DNA of 64,000 nt from an uncultured Clostridia bacterium (GTDB lineage: Bacteria; Bacillota; Clostridia; Christensenellales; UBA3700): NCBI GenBank assembly GCA_948471525.1, contig CAOKSY010000004.1, forward strand, positions 74,373-138,372, given 5' to 3'. The position numbers and the translations under genes are program-made. Under the pieces are notes generated by a model. It saw only the letters and a program-made list of their open reading frames with translations, was not told the origin of the DNA and ran no database searches. Of the stretch, positions 1 to 8,331 are shown piece by piece; position 1 is the stretch's first letter; each line of letters begins with the position of its first letter.

Positions 1-537
1 TACAGAATGCTCGAATACTATAAATCAACGGTTGTTCCCGCATTGATAAAGAAATTTAACTACAAGAACGTCAACGAAGTTCCCAAGCTCGAGAAAGTAG
101 TTCTCAATATGGGACTCGGCGACGTGAAAGACAACAGCAAGAGCCTTCAGCAGGCTGTCGAGGAGCTCAAGCTCATCGCAGGTCAGGCTCCCGCTGAGTG
201 TAAGGCAAAGAAAAGCGTTGCCAACTTTAAAGTAAGAGAAGGAATGGTCATTGGCGCGAAAGTTACTCTCCGCGGCAAGAAGATGTACGACTTTATGGAC
301 AAACTCGTCTCCGTCGCTCTTCCCCGTGTCAGAGACTTTAAGGGCGTACCCGGCGATTCTTTCGACGGACGCGGCAACTACGCAATGGGCGTTAAAGAAC
401 AGATCATCTTCCCTGAGATCCAGTACGACAAGGTAGAGAAGGTAAGAGGTTTTGACATTATCGTCGTAACAACTGCAAATACAGACGAAGAGGCTAAGGA
501 GTTGTTGACTCTCCTCGGTATGCCTTTTGTGAAATAA
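1..537 (+). CDS. rplE: 50S ribosomal protein L5 (5' end just outside window)
   Basis: L5 binds 5S rRNA in the central protuberance of the large subunit. The frame is open from base 1 and reads Tyr-Arg before the first visible ATG at 7. Aligned by memory with Bacillus L5 (Met-Asn-Arg-Leu...), the Arg at 4-6 matches Arg3, so the true start is probably one codon upstream of the window. The visible 176 residues from base 7 carry the family signatures VPKLEK, REGMVIGAKVTLRG and SFDGRGNYAMG, and end in GMPFVK as usual. It heads the visible part of the spc operon, 12 nt before the S14 gene. Identification is certain; only the start is open. Confidence 0.97.
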   Translation, partial: YRMLEYYKSTVVPALIKKFNYKNVNEVPKLEKVVLNMGLGDVKDNSKSLQQAVEELKLIAGQAPAECKAKKSVANFKVREGMVIGAKVTLRGKKMYDFMDKLVSVALPRVRDFKGVPGDSFDGRGNYAMGVKEQIIFPEIQYDKVEKVRGFDIIVVTTANTDEEAKELLTLLGMPFVK

Positions 538-549
538 GGAGATTGAAAA

Positions 550-735
550 ATGGCTAAGAAAGCAATGATCAACAAGCAGCAAAAAACTCCAAAGTACTCC
601 ACAAGAGCATACACAAGATGCCAAATTTGTGGAAGACCGCACGCAGTATTAAGAAAGTACGGAATTTGCAGAATTTGCTTCAGAGAACTCGCATACAAGG
701 GCGAGATCCCCGGAGTAAAGAAGGCAAGTTGGTAA
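550..735 (+). CDS. rpsZ: 30S ribosomal protein S14, zinc-binding type (S14Z)
   Basis: This 61-aa protein is the short, zinc-containing S14 of the 30S head. Cysteines at residues 24, 27, 40 and 43 form two CxxC pairs, and the C-terminus KKASW is typical. The long zinc-free S14 is about 100 aa, so this is clearly the C+ form usual in Firmicutes. It starts 12 nt after L5 with the RBS AAGGAG just upstream, and is followed after 16 nt by S8, the conserved spc order L5-S14-S8. Confidence 0.97.
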   Translation: MAKKAMINKQQKTPKYSTRAYTRCQICGRPHAVLRKYGICRICFRELAYKGEIPGVKKASW

Positions 736-751
736 TAGGAGGATATTTACT

Positions 752-1150
752 ATGATGATAACTGATCCGATCGCAGATATGCTTACTCGTATCCGTAACG
801 GCTTGGTAGCAAAGCACGAAAGTGTCGAGATGCCGAGTTCCAAGATGAAGAAGGCTATTGCGGAAATATTGACGCAGGAAGGCTTCATCAACGGTTTCGA
901 AATAGTTGAAGGCGAAGTTCAAAGTGTTATGAAGGTAAATTTGAAGTATGGACCTAACAATGAAAAGGTCATTTCGGGAATCAAGCGCATCTCCAAGCCC
1001 GGTCTTAGAGTTTATGCGAATTCCGAAAATCTTCCGGTCGTACTCAACGGTTTGGGAATAGCGATTGTTTCCACTTCCAAGGGAGTTATGACGGATAAGA
1101 AAGCCCGCGCGGCTCATATCGGCGGCGAAGTGCTTGCTTACGTTTGGTAA
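752..1150 (+). CDS. rpsH: 30S ribosomal protein S8
   Basis: S8 is a primary 16S rRNA binder (helix 21 region) and, in enteric bacteria, the translational repressor of the spc operon. The 132-aa product starts MMITDPIADMLTRIRN and ends in GGEVLAYVW, both family hallmarks; STSKGVMT near residues 109-116 is the conserved RNA-contact loop. RBS AGGAGG precedes the first of two adjacent ATGs, and the second ATG is an equally possible start. Its place between S14 and L6 is canonical. Confidence 0.97.
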   Translation: MMITDPIADMLTRIRNGLVAKHESVEMPSSKMKKAIAEILTQEGFINGFEIVEGEVQSVMKVNLKYGPNNEKVISGIKRISKPGLRVYANSENLPVVLNGLGIAIVSTSKGVMTDKKARAAHIGGEVLAYVW

Positions 1151-1167
1151 TAGGGAGGTAGAAGAAT

Positions 1168-1710
1168 ATGTCAAGAATTGGTAGACTTCCCGTGGTTATC
1201 CCCCAAGGCGTAGAAGTAAAGATTGCTCCCGACAACAAGGTTACGGTCAAAGGACCGAAGGGATCTTTGGATCTTGCCGTAAACAGCATTATCAAAGTTG
1301 CGGTAGAAGGCAACGAAGTCAAGGTTACCAGACCCAACGACGAGAAGAACGTCAAGGCTATGCACGGTCTTTACAGAAAACTCATCGCAAATATGGTCGA
1401 CGGCGTATCCAAGGGCTTTGAGAAAGCATTGATCCTCAACGGCGTAGGTTATAAAGTAGCAAAGCAGGGTAAGAAGATCGTCCTCAGCGTAGGATATTCT
1501 CATCCCGTAGAATTCGTAGAGAGCGACGGTATCACTTTTGAATGTCCGTCCGCTACCGAAATCGTCGTAAAGGGCATTGACAAAGAATTGGTCGGTCAGA
1601 CGGCTGCCAATATAAGAAAAGTCCGCAATCCGGATCCTTATCACGTATACGGCGTTCGTTATAAAGACGAAGTTATCGTACGTAAGGAAGGAAAGACGGG
1701 TAAGAAATAA
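1168..1710 (+). CDS. rplF: 50S ribosomal protein L6
   Basis: L6 lies near the factor-binding region of the 50S subunit. The 180-aa protein starts MSRIGRLPVVIP and has the duplicated L6 fold with the motif KVTVKGPKGSL near residue 25 and the C-terminal signature RNPDPYHVYGVRYKDE near residues 151-166. RBS GGGAGG lies upstream. It sits 17 nt after S8 and 13 nt before L18 and is co-transcribed with both. Length is normal. Confidence 0.97.
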   Translation: MSRIGRLPVVIPQGVEVKIAPDNKVTVKGPKGSLDLAVNSIIKVAVEGNEVKVTRPNDEKNVKAMHGLYRKLIANMVDGVSKGFEKALILNGVGYKVAKQGKKIVLSVGYSHPVEFVESDGITFECPSATEIVVKGIDKELVGQTAANIRKVRNPDPYHVYGVRYKDEVIVRKEGKTGKK

Positions 1711-1723
1711 GGAGTGAGAAAAA

Positions 1724-2092
1724 ATGATTAGTAAGATTGATAAAAATGCCATCAGGCAAAAAAGACATCAAAGAGTTAGATCGAAAATCAGCGGCACAGC
1801 CGAAAGACCTCGCTTCAACGTCTACAGAAGTACCAACAACATCAACGTGCAGATCATAGACGACGTAAAGGGCGCGACGCTCGTTTCTTGCTCGACTCTC
1901 GACAAAGATATGATAGCTAAGGTCAAAGGTATGTCCAAGAGCGAAGCCGCAAACGTAGTCGGTAAGGCAGTAGCGGAAAAGGCTTTGAAAGCGGGCATTA
2001 CCGAAGTTGTATTCGACAGAGGCGGATACCTTTATACAGGACGTGTAAAGATGGTAGCCGACGGTGCCAGAGAAGCTGGCCTGAAATTCTAA
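1724..2092 (+). CDS. rplR: 50S ribosomal protein L18
   Basis: L18 binds 5S rRNA together with L5 and L25. The 122-aa product has the basic N-terminus (RQKRHQRVRSKISG), the RPRFNVYRS strand near residue 30, and the conserved end FDRGGYLYTGRVKMVADGAREAGL. It begins after the RBS AAGGAG and is followed 14 nt later by S5, as in other spc operons. Confidence 0.97.
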   Translation: MISKIDKNAIRQKRHQRVRSKISGTAERPRFNVYRSTNNINVQIIDDVKGATLVSCSTLDKDMIAKVKGMSKSEAANVVGKAVAEKALKAGITEVVFDRGGYLYTGRVKMVADGAREAGLKF

Positions 2093-2106
2093 GGAGGTAC
2101 GGTGAA

Positions 2107-2613
2107 ATGGCAAGAAAAGAGAGATTTAACAATCAAGACGATTTGCTCAACAAGCTCATCTGCATCAACCGCGTTACGAAGGTCGTAAAGGGCGGTAGAA
2201 CGATGAGATTCGCCGCTTTGATAGTAGTCGGCGACGGACAGGGATCTATCGGTCTCGGTATGGGCAAGGCGGGCGAAGTGCCCGAGGCTATCCGCAAAGC
2301 GACTGCGGAAGCAAAGCGCAATATGATCAAGATCGCTACCGTAAACACCTCCGTTCCTCACGAGGCTATCGGTTGTTTCGGAAGTTCCAAGGTAATCATA
2401 ATGCCGGCTTCCGAAGGTACCGGTGTTATCGCCGGCGGTCCGGTCCGTGCCGTACTCGAGTGCGCGGGCATCAAAGACGTAAGAACAAAGTCTATGGGCA
2501 GCAACAACAAGATCAACTGCGTAAAAGCTACGTTCGAAGGACTTGCAAGGATGAAGACGGCTGAACAGATCGCCGCTTTGAGAGGCAAGACCGTAGAAGA
2601 GATAATGGGCTAA
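2107..2613 (+). CDS. rpsE: 30S ribosomal protein S5
   Basis: S5 helps form the mRNA entry tunnel and affects decoding accuracy. The 168-aa protein shows the N-terminal S5 RNA-binding domain (INRVTKVVKGGRTMRFAALI, residues about 19-38) and the C-terminal domain with PASEGTGVIAGGPVRAVLE. RBS AAGGAGG overlaps the L18 stop region. It lies between L18 and L30. Length is normal and nothing is unusual. Confidence 0.97.
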   Translation: MARKERFNNQDDLLNKLICINRVTKVVKGGRTMRFAALIVVGDGQGSIGLGMGKAGEVPEAIRKATAEAKRNMIKIATVNTSVPHEAIGCFGSSKVIIMPASEGTGVIAGGPVRAVLECAGIKDVRTKSMGSNNKINCVKATFEGLARMKTAEQIAALRGKTVEEIMG

Positions 2614-2626
2614 GGAGGCGACTTAT

Positions 2627-2806
2627 ATGGAAAAGATAAAAGTTACGCTCGTAAAGAGCACGATAGGTTGCACGCAGAAGCAGAAGGACACCGTAAAGGC
2701 TCTCGGACTTCACAAGATCGGCAGCAGCAACGTGATCACGTCCAATGCTTGTTCGGAAGGTATGCTCAAGGTCGTTGCGCATCTCGTAATGATCGAGCAG
2801 GCGTAA
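2627..2806 (+). CDS. rpmD: 50S ribosomal protein L30
   Basis: This 59-aa gene fills the gap between S5 and L15. Translation begins MEKIKVTLVKSTIGC and includes the L30 pattern K(Q/D)TVKALGLHKIGSSN, then a final strand ending VAHLVMIEQA. RBS AAGGAGG lies 6 nt upstream of ATG. L30 is a small peripheral 50S protein absent from some bacteria, so its presence in the canonical S5-L30-L15 order is informative. Length matches the family. Confidence 0.95.
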   Translation: MEKIKVTLVKSTIGCTQKQKDTVKALGLHKIGSSNVITSNACSEGMLKVVAHLVMIEQA

Positions 2807-2819
2807 GGAGGAGTTTAAG

Positions 2820-3263
2820 ATGAAATTGAACAATATGGCTCCCGCAGATGGAGCGAAGACTCAGTCCAAAAGACTCGGCAGAGGTATAGGTTCGGGTCTC
2901 GGCAAGACTTCCGGTAAAGGTCACAAAGGTCAGTGGGCGCGTAGCGGCGGCGGCGTCAGACCCGGCTTTGAAGGCGGTCAAATGCCTCTCGTAAGAAGAA
3001 TTCCTAAGAGAGGTTTCAACAACGTATTCAAAAAAGAATATTCTATCGTCAACGTCAGCGCGCTCGAACAGTTCGAAGACGGCACGGTAGTTACGGCAGA
3101 GCTTCTTCTTGAGAAGGGCGTTCTTAGTAAGGTTGAACCTTATGGTTTGAAGGTTCTTGGCAATGGTACATTAACTAAAAAGCTTGAGGTTAAAGCAAAC
3201 AAATTTACTAAGTCAGCTGCTCAAATAATTGAACAAGCAGGTGGCAAAGCAGAGGTGCTGTAA
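2820..3263 (+). CDS. rplO: 50S ribosomal protein L15
   Basis: L15 is a late-assembly 50S protein. The 147-aa product has the conserved Gly/Lys-rich extension (KRLGRGIGSGLGKTSGKGHKGQ, given in part) near residues 19-40, followed by GFEGGQMPLVRRIPKRGF. Codon use shifts slightly near base 3120 (more TTG/GGT), but the frame is intact to the stop. Its TAA overlaps the secY ATG by one base (TAATG), which implies translational coupling. Confidence 0.96.
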   Translation: MKLNNMAPADGAKTQSKRLGRGIGSGLGKTSGKGHKGQWARSGGGVRPGFEGGQMPLVRRIPKRGFNNVFKKEYSIVNVSALEQFEDGTVVTAELLLEKGVLSKVEPYGLKVLGNGTLTKKLEVKANKFTKSAAQIIEQAGGKAEVL

Positions 3264-4594
3264 TGTGGCAAACTATCAAAAACGCATTTAGCGATAAAAG
3301 CATCAGAGGCAGAATATTCGCGACCTTCGGAATCCTTTTGGCATTCCGTATAGGTTGTTGGATACCTCTCCCGGGAATATCCGTAGAGTTCTACAGCAAT
3401 CAGTTTAACTTGGGCAACTCTTCGGACAACAACACCATATTCCAACTTTTGAGTATGATGAGCGGCGGCTCGATGCAATATTTGACGCTGTTCGCACTGG
3501 GAATTTTGCCGTTTATCAATAGCTTTATCATAATGCAGTTGCTCACACTTATCATTCCTCCGCTTGAAAGGCTTTCCAAGCAAGGCGATGAGGGGCGTGA
3601 AAAGATCACGATGATCACCAGATACGTTGCGATCGTACTTGCGGTAGTGCAGTCTATCGGTATCATAGTGGCTTTTAAGGATCATATAGATCCGATCTTC
3701 GGCGAGGTAAAGTGGCTTACGGCTTTGATGCTTATAGCTCTTCTCGTTGCGGGAAGTACGATAGTAATGTGGTTGGGCGAGAGAATAACTGAACTCGGTA
3801 TCGGCAACGGTACGTCGTTGATAATTTTCAGCGGTATCCTCTCTTCGTTCGGACTCGCAATGGTCAACACGATCCCGCAGATCAAAAACAACAACAATCT
3901 TATATGGAATTTGCTCGGTTATATCGTTGTGGTTCTGTTGCTGTTTGTGTTTATAGTATTTGTTGACGGAGGCGAAAGAAGAATCAAAGTCAACTATGCT
4001 AAACAGGTCAAGGGCAACAAGATGTACGGCGGACAGTCGACCTTTATTCCTATCAAGGTCAACAGCTCGGGCGTAATGCCGATAATCTTCGCATCGTCGT
4101 TTATGACGATTCCGATGATGATATTCCAGTTCGTAGGACAGGATTCGCAGCATTTTATTAACTATTCGATATTCTGCTATCCCGGAACAAATCCGAGTCC
4201 GTGGCAGTGGGTAGGCTGGGTATTCTACTATCTTGTAATGTTGGGACTGATAATATTCTTCGCGTACTTTTATGCGCAGATACAGTTTAATCCGCAGGAC
4301 GTGGCTAGAAATCTTCAGCAGTACGGCGGAACGATACAGGGTATCAGAGGCGGTAAACCTACTAGCGACTATCTCGCGAGAATAAACAACAGGATCGTAC
4401 TCTTCGGAGCATTGTTCCTCGGATTTATCGCGATCGTGCCCGCGGCGCTATTCCAATTATTGGGATCGGGACTGGGTTTGACGAATGCGATCTCCTCGAC
4501 GGGTATGCTTATCGCGGTAAGCGTAGCGCTGGAATTCAACAAACAGCTCGAAGGACAGCTTATGATGAAGCATTACAAAGGCTTCCTCAAATAA
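3263..4594 (+). CDS. secY: Protein translocase subunit SecY
   Basis: SecY forms the membrane pore of the Sec translocon with SecE and SecG. The 443-aa protein has about ten hydrophobic segments, the plug-region start GRIFATFGILLAFRIGCWIPLPG, and the conserved cytoplasmic loops GERITELGIGNGTSLIIF (about residue 172) and KQVKGNKMYGGQSTFIPIKVN (about 247-267). It ends EGQLMMKHYKGFLK as usual. The start overlaps the L15 stop by 1 nt. SecY at the end of the ribosomal cluster followed by adk and map is the classic Gram-positive arrangement. Confidence 0.97.
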   Translation: MWQTIKNAFSDKSIRGRIFATFGILLAFRIGCWIPLPGISVEFYSNQFNLGNSSDNNTIFQLLSMMSGGSMQYLTLFALGILPFINSFIIMQLLTLIIPPLERLSKQGDEGREKITMITRYVAIVLAVVQSIGIIVAFKDHIDPIFGEVKWLTALMLIALLVAGSTIVMWLGERITELGIGNGTSLIIFSGILSSFGLAMVNTIPQIKNNNNLIWNLLGYIVVVLLLFVFIVFVDGGERRIKVNYAKQVKGNKMYGGQSTFIPIKVNSSGVMPIIFASSFMTIPMMIFQFVGQDSQHFINYSIFCYPGTNPSPWQWVGWVFYYLVMLGLIIFFAYFYAQIQFNPQDVARNLQQYGGTIQGIRGGKPTSDYLARINNRIVLFGALFLGFIAIVPAALFQLLGSGLGLTNAISSTGMLIAVSVALEFNKQLEGQLMMKHYKGFLK

Positions 4595-4606
4595 AATAAG
4601 GTTTGT

Positions 4607-5230
4607 ATGAACTTGGTATTTTTGGGCGCGCCGGGTGCCGGTAAAGGCACTCAGGCGACGCGAATATGTCAAAAGTATAATATCCCTCATATCTCCACAG
4701 GAGACATATTGAGGGCGAACATCAAGGCGGGGACGCCGTTGGGCGTCGAAGCGAAAGCCTATATCGATAAAGGCTTGCTCGTTCCCGACGAAGTGGTGAT
4801 CGGACTCGTCAAAAACAGGCTTGGCGAAGAAGATTGCAAAAAAGGATTCCTTCTCGACGGATTTCCGAGGACGCTTGAGCAAGCGAAAGCGCTCGGCGAA
4901 TTTGCGGAGATTACTTGCGCGATAGATATCGAAGTCGACGAAAAACTCGTAGTAGAGCGCATTGCCGGCAGAAGAATGTGCAAGTGCGGAGAAAGCTATC
5001 ACGTATCGTGGTATCGATCCGATAAATGCGCTAAGTGCGGTAGCGAACTTTACCAAAGGGACGACGACAGAGAAGAAACCGTAAAGGCGAGATTGGAAGT
5101 ATACAATGTCCAGACCGCTCCGTTGATAGATTACTACGCCGGCAAAGGCGTGCTGAAAAGCGTCGACGGCGCCAAGGATATGGAAGAAGTCTTCGAGGAT
5201 ATCGTGAGGATCTTGAATGATAACGATTAA
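4607..5230 (+). CDS. adk: Adenylate kinase, zinc-lid type
   Basis: The enzyme interconverts ATP + AMP and 2 ADP in the cytoplasm. The 207-aa protein has the P-loop GAPGAGKGTQA at residues 7-17, the AMP-binding STGD and GFPRT motifs, and the LID domain. The lid carries cysteines at residues 125, 127, 141 and 144, a zinc site typical of Gram-positive enzymes, although the first pair is spaced CxC here rather than the more usual CxxC. It follows secY by 12 nt. The 3' end overlaps map by 14 nt, so the two are probably translationally coupled. Confidence 0.96.
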   Translation: MNLVFLGAPGAGKGTQATRICQKYNIPHISTGDILRANIKAGTPLGVEAKAYIDKGLLVPDEVVIGLVKNRLGEEDCKKGFLLDGFPRTLEQAKALGEFAEITCAIDIEVDEKLVVERIAGRRMCKCGESYHVSWYRSDKCAKCGSELYQRDDDREETVKARLEVYNVQTAPLIDYYAGKGVLKSVDGAKDMEEVFEDIVRILNDND

Positions 5231-5963
5231 GACGCCTGCCGAAATCGAATTGATGCGCAAAGCCAACGCGATAGTCAGAGATACGCTGAATTTGTTGCAG
5301 GACAGCATCAAAGAAGGCATGACTACAAAACAGCTTGATAAGATAGCGCACGATTACATAATCAAGTGCGACGCTAAGCCGTCGTTTCTGGGATACGGAG
5401 GTTTTCCGGCGTCGATATGCACGTCGGTGAACGAACAGGTTGTGCATGGCATACCGTCGGACAAGGTCGTCATCAAAGAGGGCGATATCGTAAGCGTGGA
5501 TTGCGGCAGTATCTATAAAGGATACAACGGCGACGCGGCGAGAACTTTTATGATAGGCGACGTGGGCGAAGAAAAGCGGCAGCTGGTAGAAGTGACCAAA
5601 CAGTCTTTTTTCGAAGGAGTTAAGATACTCAAAGAGGGAGTTAGACTGGGCGATTTGGGATACGCGATACAGAGTTATGCCGAGAGCTTCGGATACGGAG
5701 TCGTCAGAGATCTCGTAGGTCACGGTATCGGAAGAGAAATGCACGAGGATCCGCAAGTTCCCAATTACGGACGTCAAGGACACGGTATGAGACTTAAGCG
5801 CAATATGACCGTTGCCATAGAGCCGATGATTAATATGGGCACGCACAAGGTATATATCCTTGACGACGGATGGACGATAGTTACGGCGGACAATATGCCG
5901 TCGGCGCACTACGAAAACACCGTGCTGATCACCGAAGAGGGAGTGGAGATACTCTCGCTGTGA
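5217..5963 (+). CDS. map: Methionine aminopeptidase, type I
   Basis: Map removes the initiator methionine from nascent proteins. The 248-aa protein has the pita-bread-fold metal ligands in their usual contexts: two Asp in VSVDCGS...NGDAART, the His in VGHGIGREMHEDP, Glu in AIEPM and Glu in ITEEGVEIL. There is no N-terminal zinc or SH3 extension, so it is the short type I form. It starts inside the adk 3' end (14-nt overlap) and is followed 8 nt later by a KOW gene. Confidence 0.96.
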   Translation: MITIKTPAEIELMRKANAIVRDTLNLLQDSIKEGMTTKQLDKIAHDYIIKCDAKPSFLGYGGFPASICTSVNEQVVHGIPSDKVVIKEGDIVSVDCGSIYKGYNGDAARTFMIGDVGEEKRQLVEVTKQSFFEGVKILKEGVRLGDLGYAIQSYAESFGYGVVRDLVGHGIGREMHEDPQVPNYGRQGHGMRLKRNMTVAIEPMINMGTHKVYILDDGWTIVTADNMPSAHYENTVLITEEGVEILSL

Positions 5964-5971
5964 GGTAGACA

Positions 5972-6229
5972 ATGGACGTCAAGGTAGGAGATATCGTAAT
6001 ATCTAAGAGAGGACACGACGCGGGAAAAGCGTTTATCGTCGTGGCGTTGCTCAATGAGAGTTATGCTCTTATAGCAGACGGCAAGTCGCGCAAGCTCGCA
6101 TCGCCGAAACAGAAGAACGTAAAGCATCTCAAAACGGTTGCCGGCACCGACGCGGATAAACTCGGCGTCATAGACGACAAAGCCGTAGCGGGATTAATCA
6201 AACAAACGCAGACCGATATTGAAAAATAG
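5972..6229 (+). CDS. KOW-domain RNA-binding protein (L14e-like)
   Basis: This 85-aa protein begins MDVKVGDIVISKRGHDAGKA, a KOW/SH3-like beta-barrel start, and contains DGKSRKLASPKQKNVKHL, a basic strand suited to RNA. Proteins of this type sit between map and infA in many Clostridia and Bacilli and are annotated as ribosomal L14E/L6E/L27E-like; their exact role is not established. Spacing is 8 nt after map and 9 nt before infA, inside the same transcription unit. An association with ribosomes is an inference from domain and context. Confidence 0.85.
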   Translation: MDVKVGDIVISKRGHDAGKAFIVVALLNESYALIADGKSRKLASPKQKNVKHLKTVAGTDADKLGVIDDKAVAGLIKQTQTDIEK

Positions 6230-6238
6230 GAGGTAACC

Positions 6239-6460
6239 ATGTCCAAAGAAGACGTAATCGAAGCTGACGGAAGGGTAATAGAAGTTTTGCCGAACACCAA
6301 CTTCAGAGTTGAGTTGTCAAACGGACACGTAATAGTTGCGTATCTGTCGGGTAAATTGAGAAAGAACTATATCAAGATACTCGAAGGAGACGCGGTAAAA
6401 GTAGAACTAAGCCCATACGACCTTACAAAGGGCAGAATAGTATGGCGTAATAAGAACTAA
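6239..6460 (+). CDS. infA: Translation initiation factor IF-1
   Basis: IF-1 occupies the 30S A site during initiation. The 73-aa protein has the single OB-fold with VIEADGRVIEVLPNTNFRVEL and GKLRKNYIKILEGDAVKVELSPYDLTKGRIVWR, which matches the family over its whole length. RBS AGGAGG is 6 nt upstream. The gene precedes rpmJ by 14 nt, the standard end of the spc operon. Confidence 0.97.
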   Translation: MSKEDVIEADGRVIEVLPNTNFRVELSNGHVIVAYLSGKLRKNYIKILEGDAVKVELSPYDLTKGRIVWRNKN

Positions 6461-6474
6461 CGGAGGATATAACA

Positions 6475-6591
6475 ATGAAAGTTAGACCATCAGTGAAGCC
6501 GATGTGCGACAAGTGCAAGGTAATAAAGAGAAACGGGGCTGTAATGATCATCTGCTCCAAATACAAAAAACATAAGCAAAAACAAGGCTGA
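6475..6591 (+). CDS. rpmJ: 50S ribosomal protein L36, zinc type
   Basis: The 38-residue product begins MKVRPSVKPMCDKCKVIKRN and keeps the C2CH zinc ligands: the CxxC pair at residues 11 and 14, a third Cys near 27 and a His near 33. It ends KHKQKQG. This is the zinc-binding (C+) L36. It follows infA with RBS GGAGG. A hairpin about 40 nt after the stop probably ends the operon. Confidence 0.95.
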   Translation: MKVRPSVKPMCDKCKVIKRNGAVMIICSKYKKHKQKQG

Positions 6592-6631
6592 TAAAATTCT
6601 CTTATATCGGGAATTGGATAAAATCGGCGCA

Positions 6632-6663
6632 AAAAGGATTATGGAAAACTCCATAATTCCTTT
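6632..6663 (+). terminator. Probable terminator after rpmJ
   Basis: An imperfect hairpin, AAAGGATTATGGA-AAAC-TCCATAATTCCTTT with one bulged A, is followed by TATT. It sits 41 nt after the L36 stop and upstream of the next promoter, where the S10/spc transcript would be expected to end. The U-tract is short, so termination may be partial. Confidence 0.55.
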
Positions 6664-6699
6664 ATTGCGTAAAAAAGAAAAGAAATTGTGTTATAACGC

Positions 6700-6728
6700 T
6701 TGCAAGATTTATTAAATCGTGTTATAAT
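6700..6728 (+). promoter_or_regulatory. Promoter of rpsM-rpsK-rpsD-rpoA-rplQ
   Basis: TTGCAA at 6700-6705 and a perfect TATAAT at 6723-6728 are separated by 17 nt. The predicted start near 6735 gives a 5' UTR of about 125 nt before rpsM. That leader could host ribosomal-protein autoregulation, but I recognise no known leader motif in it. Confidence 0.75.
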
Positions 6729-6860
6729 ACCCACGCAAAAAGACATTAATCGTTGGGGAGCGGCTAATAGGTTGTTTCATTCCAAGCTAACAGACAATCT
6801 AACTTCTCATAGCGTTTAATAATATAATAAAAACATTTATTAAATTATTGGAGGTACCAA

Positions 6861-7232
6861 ATGGCTCGTATTAGTGGCGTTGATTTGCCAAATGAGAAAA
6901 GAGTGGAAATCGGACTTACCTATATCTACGGTATCGGTAGAGTTACATCCAACAAAATTCTCGCTGATACAGGTATAAATCCTGACACCAGAGTCAGAGA
7001 TTTGACTGATGAGGAAGTAAACAAGATCCGTGAATACATCGACCGCAACAATATAATGGTTGAGGGCGATTTGAAGCGCGAAATCAAGATGAACATCAAG
7101 AGACTGCAGGAAATAGGTTGTTATCGCGGAGTAAGACACCGCAAAGGATTACCCGTACGCGGTCAGAGCACGAAGCAGAACGCTCGTACAAGAAAAGGTC
7201 CGAAGAAGACCGTTAGCCGCAAGAAGAAATAA
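6861..7232 (+). CDS. rpsM: 30S ribosomal protein S13
   Basis: S13 contacts the P-site tRNA and the intersubunit bridge in the 30S head. The 123-aa protein starts MARISGVDLPNEKRVEIGLTY (shown in part) and ends with the basic RGQSTKQNARTRKGPKK tail (about residues 99-115). RBS GGAGG lies at 6851-6855. It is the first gene of the alpha operon, behind its own promoter, 13 nt before rpsK. Confidence 0.97.
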   Translation: MARISGVDLPNEKRVEIGLTYIYGIGRVTSNKILADTGINPDTRVRDLTDEEVNKIREYIDRNNIMVEGDLKREIKMNIKRLQEIGCYRGVRHRKGLPVRGQSTKQNARTRKGPKKTVSRKKK

Positions 7233-7245
7233 GGAGGAGTGAAAA

Positions 7246-7641
7246 ATGGCAGTTGCTAAGAAAGTTACTAAAAAACGTGTTGCAAACAAACGCCGCGGAG
7301 AAAACGGTTGCGCGCATATTCACGCCTCTTTCAACAACACTATCGTTACAATTACCGATACGCAGGGTAATGCGATCAGCTGGTCGAGCGCAGGCAAGCT
7401 CCAGCTCAGAGGTAGCAAGAAGTCCACTCCGTTTGCGGCGCAGATCGTCAGCGAAGACGCGGGTAAAGTGGCTTACGATAGCGGTTTGAGAAACGTGGAA
7501 GTATACGTAAAGGGACCGGGCAGCGGCAGAGAGTCCGCTATCAGAGCCCTTCAGAACGTGGGATTGAACGTTACGCTCATCAAAGACGTATCCCCCATCC
7601 CGCACAACGGCTGTCGTCCGCCAAAGCGCAGAAGACTGTAA
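7246..7641 (+). CDS. rpsK: 30S ribosomal protein S11
   Basis: S11 forms part of the 30S platform and binds the Shine-Dalgarno helix region. The 131-aa protein shows the family core ASFNNTIVTITDTQGNAISWSSAG near residues 27-50 and ends with SPIPHNGCRPPKRRRL, the conserved tail. RBS AAGGAGG. Standard order S13-S11-S4. Confidence 0.97.
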   Translation: MAVAKKVTKKRVANKRRGENGCAHIHASFNNTIVTITDTQGNAISWSSAGKLQLRGSKKSTPFAAQIVSEDAGKVAYDSGLRNVEVYVKGPGSGRESAIRALQNVGLNVTLIKDVSPIPHNGCRPPKRRRL

Positions 7642-7661
7642 TATAGGAGGTAGGCAAGAAA

Positions 7662-8285
7662 ATGGCTAGATATACAGGTCCTGATTGTCGTCAATGCAGA
7701 CGCGAGGGCGAAAAATTATTTTTGAAAGGCGAAAAGTGTTATTCGGAAAAGTGTCCTTTTGCAAAGAACAGCACTCCTCCGGGACAGCACGGCGCCGCTC
7801 GTAAGAAAAACAGCGAATATGCAACTCAGTTGAGAGAAAAGCAGAAGACCAAGAGAATCTACGGTCTTTGCGAAAAACAGTTCAGAGGATATTACGACAA
7901 GGCCGAAACTATGAGAGGCATCACCGGTGAAAATATGCTCATTCTTCTCGAAAGAAGACTTGACAACACCGTTTACCGTCTCGGTTTGGCGTCGTCGCGT
8001 TCGATGGCGAGACAGCTCGTCAATCACGGATTGCTCACCGTCAACGGAAAATGCGTAAATATTCCTTCTTTCCTTGTAAAGAAAGGCGACGTAATAGGCG
8101 TGAAAGAGAATAAAGCCGACAAAAAGGTATTCAGCGGTATCAAGGAGGCTAAGACGCTCAATCTTCCGAAGTGGCTCACGTTTGACAATGCAACTATGAC
8201 CGGTACGGTCGTGACTTTGCCGGAGAGAGCGGATGTCGAGCAGAAGATTGAAGAGCATATGATCGTCGAGTTGTATTCTAAATAA
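7662..8285 (+). CDS. rpsD: 30S ribosomal protein S4, zinc type
   Basis: S4 nucleates 16S 5'-domain assembly and in many bacteria represses its own operon. The 207-aa protein has an N-terminal zinc knuckle with Cys at 9, 12, 26 and 31 (C+ paralog) and an S4 domain with LDNTVYRLGLASSRSMARQLVNHG near residues 101-124. RBS AGGAGG. It lies 46 nt before rpoA, a slightly larger gap than its neighbours. Confidence 0.97.
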   Translation: MARYTGPDCRQCRREGEKLFLKGEKCYSEKCPFAKNSTPPGQHGAARKKNSEYATQLREKQKTKRIYGLCEKQFRGYYDKAETMRGITGENMLILLERRLDNTVYRLGLASSRSMARQLVNHGLLTVNGKCVNIPSFLVKKGDVIGVKENKADKKVFSGIKEAKTLNLPKWLTFDNATMTGTVVTLPERADVEQKIEEHMIVELYSK

Positions 8286-8331
8286 TAATACTCCTTGACG
8301 CTATGCCAAATCATTGAACAGGAGGTTTACA

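Noticed and set aside
5031..5972. Long minus-strand open frame opposite adk and map
   Set aside because: Mirror frame of strongly conserved genes; no start signal and no recognisable motif.
6735..6860. Known riboswitch or ribosomal leader before rpsM
   Set aside because: No pattern matching a leader I can name; only AT-rich sequence with weak pairing.
8314..8331. Upstream ATT start for rpoA
   Set aside because: It would place the AGGAGG site inside the coding region; ATG 8332 has ideal spacing.
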